Shown here: one piece after another, positions 61,447 to 64,000 of the stretch
How positions within the stretch are numbered: position 1 is the stretch's first letter
Layout of the letters: the number at the start of each line of letters is the position of its first letter
Source of the DNA: Nitrospirota bacterium
Lineage (GTDB): Bacteria > Nitrospirota > Thermodesulfovibrionia > Thermodesulfovibrionales > UBA6898
Direction of reading: 5' to 3'
Length of the DNA: 64,000 bases
Assembly (NCBI GenBank): GCA_021825365.1
Contig: JAKAHR010000005.1
Location: forward strand, 1 to 64,000
Program-made: the position numbers and the translations under genes
Notes under the pieces: generated by a model
The model's input: the letters and a program-made list of their open reading frames with translations, nothing else
The model's database searches: none
Told to the model about the DNA's origin: nothing

Positions 61447-64000
61447 CACTGAACCTCCTTTAGTGGTATATACACTTTGAAGAGACTACCCTTGTCCACT
61501 TCGCTTTCCACCTCGATGGCGCCGCCGTGCTCCTGGACGATGCGATGCGTAATCGCAAGACCCAGCCCGGTACCCGAGGCCTTCGTAGTGAAGAACGGGT
61601 TGAATATGAATTCCCGGTCAGACTCCGGGATGCCCCTCCCCGTGTCGGAAACCTCCACGACCGCGGAGGAGCCGCTTGCATACGTCCGTATGGATATCGT
61701 CCCGCTCCCGGTTATGGACTGGATGGCATTGGAAATAATATTCACAAGAGCCTCCTTCACCCGGTTGGGGTCGACGAAGACGTCGGCACGGAGCCGATAG
61801 TCCTTCGACACCTGTATCCTCTTTTCATCCATGCCGGAATGCATCAGGGTTATGACCTCATCCAGGAGGGAATTGAGGTCAACCATCTCGCGGGCAAGAC
61901 GGACTTCCTTGACGAAACCCAGGATCTCCCTGAGAATCCCCTCGAGCCGCTCCACCTCCTTTACAATTATACCCGCATATTCCTGCAGGTTGCCCTCGAG
62001 TTTCTTCTCGAGACGCTTGGCGAACCCACCGACCGAGACGAGCGGGTTTCTGATTTCGTGCGCAACCTTTGCCGCAACCTCGCCGAGGGCCGCCATCTTT
62101 TCGGTCATGACGAGCTTCTGCTGAAGGCTCTTCATCTCCGTAATATCGCGCACCACGTGCACGGACCCCATGAATTCGCCGTTAAGGTCAAAGATCGGGG
62201 AACTCGACGTGAGGAACGTCCCGCCCATGTGCGGGTCATCCAGTTCCTCCACGTACGCCTTCTTGGTAGTGACCGTCTTGTGATGGGGGCACTTCGTGTA
62301 CGGCTCTTTGGTGCCGTGGAAGACCTCGTAACACTTCTTCCCCACGATCTGCGAGGGCGGGAGGCCCAGTTTATTGCTCACCGCCCTGTTGATGCTCAGG
62401 ATCTCATAGTCCTTGCTGTTAAAGTAGACCATATCGGAGATCGATTCGAAGATATTTTCCAGTTGCTGTTCCGCCATCTTCACCTTCTCGAAGAGCCGCG
62501 CATTCTCGATCGCCGAGGCGACGTGGTTCGAAAAGCTCGCCAGAAATTTCATGTCCTCGTCCGATATCTGTTTCCGGTTGAAGTAATTGTCCACCCAGAT
62601 GATGCCGATGACCCTGTCCCTTGATACGAGCGGTACGATCGCATAGGCCTGCGTCCCCAGCTGCTGGATCAGGACGGCGTCGGATAGGGGCTCGTCCTTG
62701 ATGCTCGTGACATTAAAGGGCCTTTTCTCCTTCACCGCACGCGTCAGTATGGAGTCCTGTTCAAGGGAAAGTTCTATCCCCATGCTGAGCCGGTCAAAAA
62801 AGGTGTCCTTTGCAACCGGATTCGCGATTACCTCCTGCATGATGTCTTCGAGCGTCTTCCGCTGAAGGGAGAGCTCATCCCATACGCGCCAGGCCTCTTC
62901 CGGGCTCGCCGGCCCCACACCCATGGCGCCCCTGACCATCCGCTTGTCTTCATCAACGAGGAACAGGATGGCCCTGTTGAAGCCCATGCCGTCGCTCATG
63001 GTCACGGCGACAAGGACCATGCGCAGAAGTTTGTCGAGCTCAAGGGTCCCCCGCATGGCCGAGCTGATGAAAAAGAGGCGGGAGAGTTCCTGACTGCGGC
63101 GGATGAGTTCCTTTTCTACCGACTTCTTCTCGGATATGTCGCGGGCGATGCCGCTGAGCCCGATCACCTCACCCGCAGCGTCCTTGATGGGCGAGAGGGT
63201 CAGACTCACCTCGATAATCGCACCATCCTTACGTTTGCGGAGGGTCTCGACGTTCTTTATTACCTCTCCCTGCTTGATCCGTTCGATGTTCTCCCGTTCC
63301 TTATCGAGAAGGAAGTCCGGGACAAAAGGCAGGAACTGGCCGATCGCCTCGACCTCCGTGAAGCCGAACGTCTTTTCTGCGCCCTGGTTCCATGACGTAA
63401 TAACGCCCTCGAGGTCCGTGGTCACGATCGCGTCGGCCGAGTTGTCGATAATGCTTTCGAGATATTCCTTGGTCTGGATCACCTCGCGGTAGAGGCTGAG
63501 GGTCTCCTCCTGGTACAGGACGCGCTCGGTGATATCCTGAATAAAGACCACGCAGGACTCGATGCCGCCCCCTTCATTCTTGATGGGATAGGCTGTCAGT
63601 TCCGCATAGTTGACTCCCCGGGACTGCATGATGGAATTGATCTCTCCCGTTTCGAATGTCGCCTTGGCGGCGCAATGCGGACAGATGCCTATCTTGTCGT
63701 GGAAGACGTCCAGACTGCTTCTGCCGAGAAGCGCGTCGCTGGAGAGCCCGACCCATTCCTCTACATACTTGTTCGCCGATATAATCGTGAATTCGCGGTC
63801 GAGGGTGATGATGCCACCCTGCACGCTGTCAAAAAGGATGGCAAGCCTCTTGCGCGCCTCGCTCGCCTCTTTCTCACGCCTCACCTCGTTCTCGTAGATC
63901 TTGGATTTGTCGATCGCGATGGCGGACACCGACGCGAAGCCCTCGGCGGTGTTAAGGTCATCGACGGTGAAGGGGACAGGGACGCCGTCCGGGCCGTTCT
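61446..64000 (-). CDS. PAS/GAF sensor histidine kinase, cut by the window end
   Basis: The frame is open to the last base, so the N-terminus lies outside. A GAF-like end (NTAEGFASVSAIAIDKSKIYE) is followed by a PAS domain, a second PAS (ITSWNQGAEKTFGF), a GAF domain with GIIWVDNYFNRKQIS, a third PAS, HisKA (AAKVAHEIRNPLVSVGGF) and HATPase (SDTGRGIPESD; ASGTGLGLAI). No membrane helix is visible in this part. Two PAS domains contain FH...CPHC and FHG...CPHH, possible metal or redox sites. It is translationally coupled to the response regulator that follows. Confidence 0.93.
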   Translation of the reverse strand, partial: NGPDGVPVPFTVDDLNTAEGFASVSAIAIDKSKIYENEVRREKEASEARKRLAILFDSVQGGIITLDREFTIISANKYVEEWVGLSSDALLGRSSLDVFHDKIGICPHCAAKATFETGEINSIMQSRGVNYAELTAYPIKNEGGGIESCVVFIQDITERVLYQEETLSLYREVIQTKEYLESIIDNSADAIVTTDLEGVITSWNQGAEKTFGFTEVEAIGQFLPFVPDFLLDKERENIERIKQGEVIKNVETLRKRKDGAIIEVSLTLSPIKDAAGEVIGLSGIARDISEKKSVEKELIRRSQELSRLFFISSAMRGTLELDKLLRMVLVAVTMSDGMGFNRAILFLVDEDKRMVRGAMGVGPASPEEAWRVWDELSLQRKTLEDIMQEVIANPVAKDTFFDRLSMGIELSLEQDSILTRAVKEKRPFNVTSIKDEPLSDAVLIQQLGTQAYAIVPLVSRDRVIGIIWVDNYFNRKQISDEDMKFLASFSNHVASAIENARLFEKVKMAEQQLENIFESISDMVYFNSKDYEILSINRAVSNKLGLPPSQIVGKKCYEVFHGTKEPYTKCPHHKTVTTKKAYVEELDDPHMGGTFLTSSSPIFDLNGEFMGSVHVVRDITEMKSLQQKLVMTEKMAALGEVAAKVAHEIRNPLVSVGGFAKRLEKKLEGNLQEYAGIIVKEVERLEGILREILGFVKEVRLAREMVDLNSLLDEVITLMHSGMDEKRIQVSKDYRLRADVFVDPNRVKEALVNIISNAIQSITGSGTISIRTYASGSSAVVEVSDTGRGIPESDREFIFNPFFTTKASGTGLGLAITHRIVQEHGGAIEVESEVDKGSLFKVYIPLKEVQ

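Overview
This is a GC-rich, densely coded bacterial chromosome segment. It looks like an anaerobic or facultative Gram-negative from Nitrospirota or Desulfobacterota (Geobacter-like groups). The reasons are the two giant multihaem c-type cytochromes, the CX4CH haem motif, several large PAS/GAF histidine kinases, an acetate activation and uptake operon, and a TolC-type outer-membrane channel. The phylum is inferred from gene style only. There is no rRNA or tRNA gene, CRISPR array, prophage or intact insertion sequence that I can see.

Layout. 0.1-7.4 kb (minus strand): a metallophosphoesterase, then a TetR-controlled efflux operon read as tetR, MacA-like adaptor, MacB-like ATPase, MacB-like permease, TolC and an EmrA-like adaptor. 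Its promoter and likely operator lie just before tetR. 7.5-15.3 kb (plus): a Prc-type periplasmic protease and the addB-addA recombination nuclease pair. 15.3-18.3 kb (minus): a chorismate-using PabB/TrpE enzyme, pyrF and dcd. 18.5-23.1 kb: a large secreted Ig-like protein, a TPR membrane protein, an isochorismatase-type hydrolase and a beta carbonic anhydrase. 23.2-30.0 kb (minus): an acetate operon read as CNBD-CBS-DUF294 protein, DEDDh exonuclease, DUF485 protein, ActP symporter and acetyl-CoA synthetase. 30.3-36.1 kb (minus): a small membrane protein, a symporter-type histidine kinase (CbrA-like), a Na+/H+ antiporter and a sigma-54 activator (CbrB-like). 36.2-40.1 kb (minus): scpA, a PstS-like binding protein and a hybrid histidine kinase, joined by 4-bp overlaps.

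40.2-54.0 kb is the most unusual part. It holds a 733-residue lipoprotein cytochrome with 24 possible haem sites, many of them CX5CH and one CX14CH. A DUF922-like protein follows, then a minus-strand set (TPR protein, seven-bladed RCC1 protein with six cysteine-bearing repeats, lipoprotein), a membrane VWA protein with a coiled-coil partner, and a 1290-residue cytochrome with 28 possible haem sites. Together they suggest an extracellular electron-transfer or cell-surface module. 54.2-59.7 kb: a propeller-DUF898 membrane protein coupled to an M48 protease, then a secreted beta-helix protein behind a Pho-box-like direct repeat. 59.9-64.0 kb (minus): a large PAS/GAF histidine kinase cut by the window end, its single-domain response regulator and an RlmD-type RNA methyltransferase, with stop and start codons overlapping.

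Working together. The acetate genes sit directly beside a CbrAB-like sensor-regulator pair, which suggests nutrient control of acetate use. Three two-component systems fall within about 34 kb, and there are many exported repeat proteins, so the organism probably invests heavily in sensing and in its cell surface.
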